Shown: positions 4,772 to 5,822 of the stretch, piece after piece
Layout of the letters: each line of letters starts with the position of its first letter
Numbering within the stretch: position 1 is the first letter of the stretch
From: Candidatus Cloacimonadota bacterium
Lineage (GTDB): Bacteria; Cloacimonadota; Cloacimonadia; Cloacimonadales; TCS61
DNA length: 5,822 nucleotides
Direction: 5' to 3'
Assembly: GCA_011372345.1 (NCBI GenBank)
Contig: DRTC01000500.1
Location: 1-5,822, forward strand
Made by a program: the position numbers and the translations under genes
The notes under the pieces: model-generated
What the model was told of the DNA's origin: nothing
What the model saw: the letters and a program-made list of their open reading frames with translations, nothing else
The model's database searches: none

Positions 4772-5809
4772 TCAATCTTCAATTTTCTTGATCAATACTT
4801 CTCTATATTCTTCAATATTATCGAGGATTTGACCACTGCCTTTGACAACACAGGTCAGAGGTTCGGGAATAACATGAACTGGCAGATCGACCGCTTCCTG
4901 GATTTTCTTGTCGAGTCTTTTCAGTTGAGCTCCACCACCGGTCAGGATTACTCCTCGTTCCGCAATATCGGCAGCAAGCTCGGGAGCAGTCTTTTCAAAA
5001 AGCCGTTTAACAGCATCGATCATAGAAGTAACAGTTTCTGCTAAAGATTCCCTGATCTCTTCGGAAGTAATTTCAACCGTAATTGGAAAACCGGTGATAA
5101 TATCTCTACCGCGCACTTCCATCTTTAATTCTTTTTCCAGGGGATAAGCAGAACCGATCTCATTTTTGATCTTTTCAGCGGTTTGAATTCCAACAAAAAT
5201 ATTATTTTTCTTACGAAGATGATTAACTATTGCCTGATCCATCTTATCTCCGCCAATCCTGATCGAGATATGAACAACGATATGAGATAAAGAAATGACA
5301 GCGATTTCAGTTGTTCCTCCCCCGATATCCATGACCAGGTTTCCGGCAGGTTTATGAATGGGAAGATCAGCTCCGATCGCAGCTGCAACAGGTTCGGAAA
5401 CAAGATATACTTCCCGCGCTCCAGCGTGCAGAGCACTATCGCGAACTGCTCTTTTCTCGACTTCAGTTATTCCGGAAGGAACGCAGACAATAACTCGCGG
5501 TTTGATCAGAAGTCTCTTTTTTTGGGCACGCAGGATCAAATTTCTCAACATCAATTCCGTAACTTGGAAATCAGCGATCACACCGTCTTTCAAAGGTTTG
5601 ATGACGCGTACTTCTTCCGGATTTTTACCGAGCATTTCTTTGGCATCCGCACCAATGGCAATGATCTTCTTATTATCGCTGGAAGTAGCAACAACAGACG
5701 GTTCATCGATAACGATCCCAATACCTTTGCGATAAACTAAAGTATTAGCAGTTCCTAAATCTATAGCAATATCATTAGAAAACAAACTTGAGAAATTGTT
5801 CCAAAACAT
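4772..5809 (-). CDS. mreB: Rod shape-determining protein MreB (bacterial actin)
   Basis: MreB is the actin-fold ATPase that forms short antiparallel filaments on the inner face of the membrane and directs the elongasome. The 345-residue product has the standard length. The phosphate-1 loop is DLGTANT (17-23), the catalytic glutamate is E139 in VSEPVAAAIG, phosphate-2 is MDIGGGTTE (160-168), the connecting block is SIRIGGDKMDQAI (182-194), and the adenosine motif is GVILTGGGAQL (286-296). The first ten residues, MFWNNFSSLF, are aromatic and amphipathic and could bind the membrane, as in E. coli MreB. The ATG at 5809 is firmly set by GGAGG four bases upstream. The segment PLTCVVKGSG (317-326) has a lysine where I would expect a small or hydrophobic residue, a minor change. 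It is the first gene of the cluster within the window; whatever lies upstream is not visible. Confidence 0.98.
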   Translation of the reverse strand: MFWNNFSSLFSNDIAIDLGTANTLVYRKGIGIVIDEPSVVATSSDNKKIIAIGADAKEMLGKNPEEVRVIKPLKDGVIADFQVTELMLRNLILRAQKKRLLIKPRVIVCVPSGITEVEKRAVRDSALHAGAREVYLVSEPVAAAIGADLPIHKPAGNLVMDIGGGTTEIAVISLSHIVVHISIRIGGDKMDQAIVNHLRKKNNIFVGIQTAEKIKNEIGSAYPLEKELKMEVRGRDIITGFPITVEITSEEIRESLAETVTSMIDAVKRLFEKTAPELAADIAERGVILTGGGAQLKRLDKKIQEAVDLPVHVIPEPLTCVVKGSGQILDNIEEYREVLIKKIED

Positions 5810-5810
5810 T

Positions 5811-5818
5811 CTCCCTCC
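5811..5818 (-). promoter_or_regulatory. Strong Shine-Dalgarno site of mreB
   Basis: On the minus strand GGAGGGAG (5818-5811) sits directly before the mreB ATG; the GGAGG core is four bases from the start codon. This is the strongest ribosome site in the window and contrasts with mreC, mrdA and rodA, which have none that I can recognise. It fits the high MreB level relative to its partners known in other bacteria. Confidence 0.8.
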
Positions 5819-5822
5819 GAAA

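Noticed and set aside
4643..5044. 133-codon plus-strand frame from the mreB-mreC spacer into mreB antisense
   Set aside because: Two thirds of it is antisense to mreB, the remainder is repeat spacer, and the product shows no domain.
5354..5740. Two plus-strand open frames of about 125 codons antisense to mreB
   Set aside because: Both are reverse-strand shadows of a highly conserved mreB coding region.

Overview
The window is the cell-elongation (rod-shape) gene cluster of a bacterium. All genes lie on the minus strand, so transcription runs from right to left: mreB, mreC, a CofE-like (F420-0:gamma-glutamyl ligase superfamily) gene, mreD, mrdA (PBP2), and the first 170 codons of rodA, which runs off the left edge. 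The MreB, MreC, MreD, PBP2 and RodA set points to a rod-shaped, very probably diderm (Gram-negative) organism. The DNA is AT-rich. Several genes lack a clear Shine-Dalgarno sequence. The spacers carry short degenerate periodic repeats of a kind I associate with environmental genomes of the FCB group and related candidate phyla (for example Cloacimonadota-like bacteria). That taxonomic guess is an inference with low confidence.

Layout from right to left: mreB (5809-4772) has a strong GGAGG ribosome site at its start. A 159-bp spacer with repeats follows, then mreC (4612-3827). The CofE-like gene (best start 3855, stop 3169) overlaps the end of mreC by 29 bp, so the two are likely translationally coupled. 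A 218-bp spacer follows, holding three small hairpin modules and two degenerate tandem words. Then come mreD (2950-2465), a 156-bp spacer with an 85-bp double palindrome and a separate terminator-like hairpin, mrdA (2307-556), a 45-bp gap, and rodA (510 to the left edge).

How the genes work together: MreB filaments at the inner face of the membrane, with MreC and MreD, organise the RodA glycosyltransferase and the PBP2 transpeptidase that insert side-wall peptidoglycan. All the key motifs I can read are intact: the MreB nucleotide pocket, the PBP2 SxxK, SxD and KTG motifs, and the RodA QPSE region.

The unexpected member is the CofE-like protein. It keeps the N-terminal hallmark of the family (DGDI, then an SE-rich stretch ending in QGR) but not the DSFGRPWR-type motif that I recall from true coenzyme F420 ligases. 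No other F420 gene is visible. Its position inside the mre block and its overlap with mreC make an envelope-related amino-acid ligase role worth testing. I cannot establish its function from sequence. The second theme is that each spacer longer than 100 bp holds a different repetitive or palindromic element, while every reading frame is intact.
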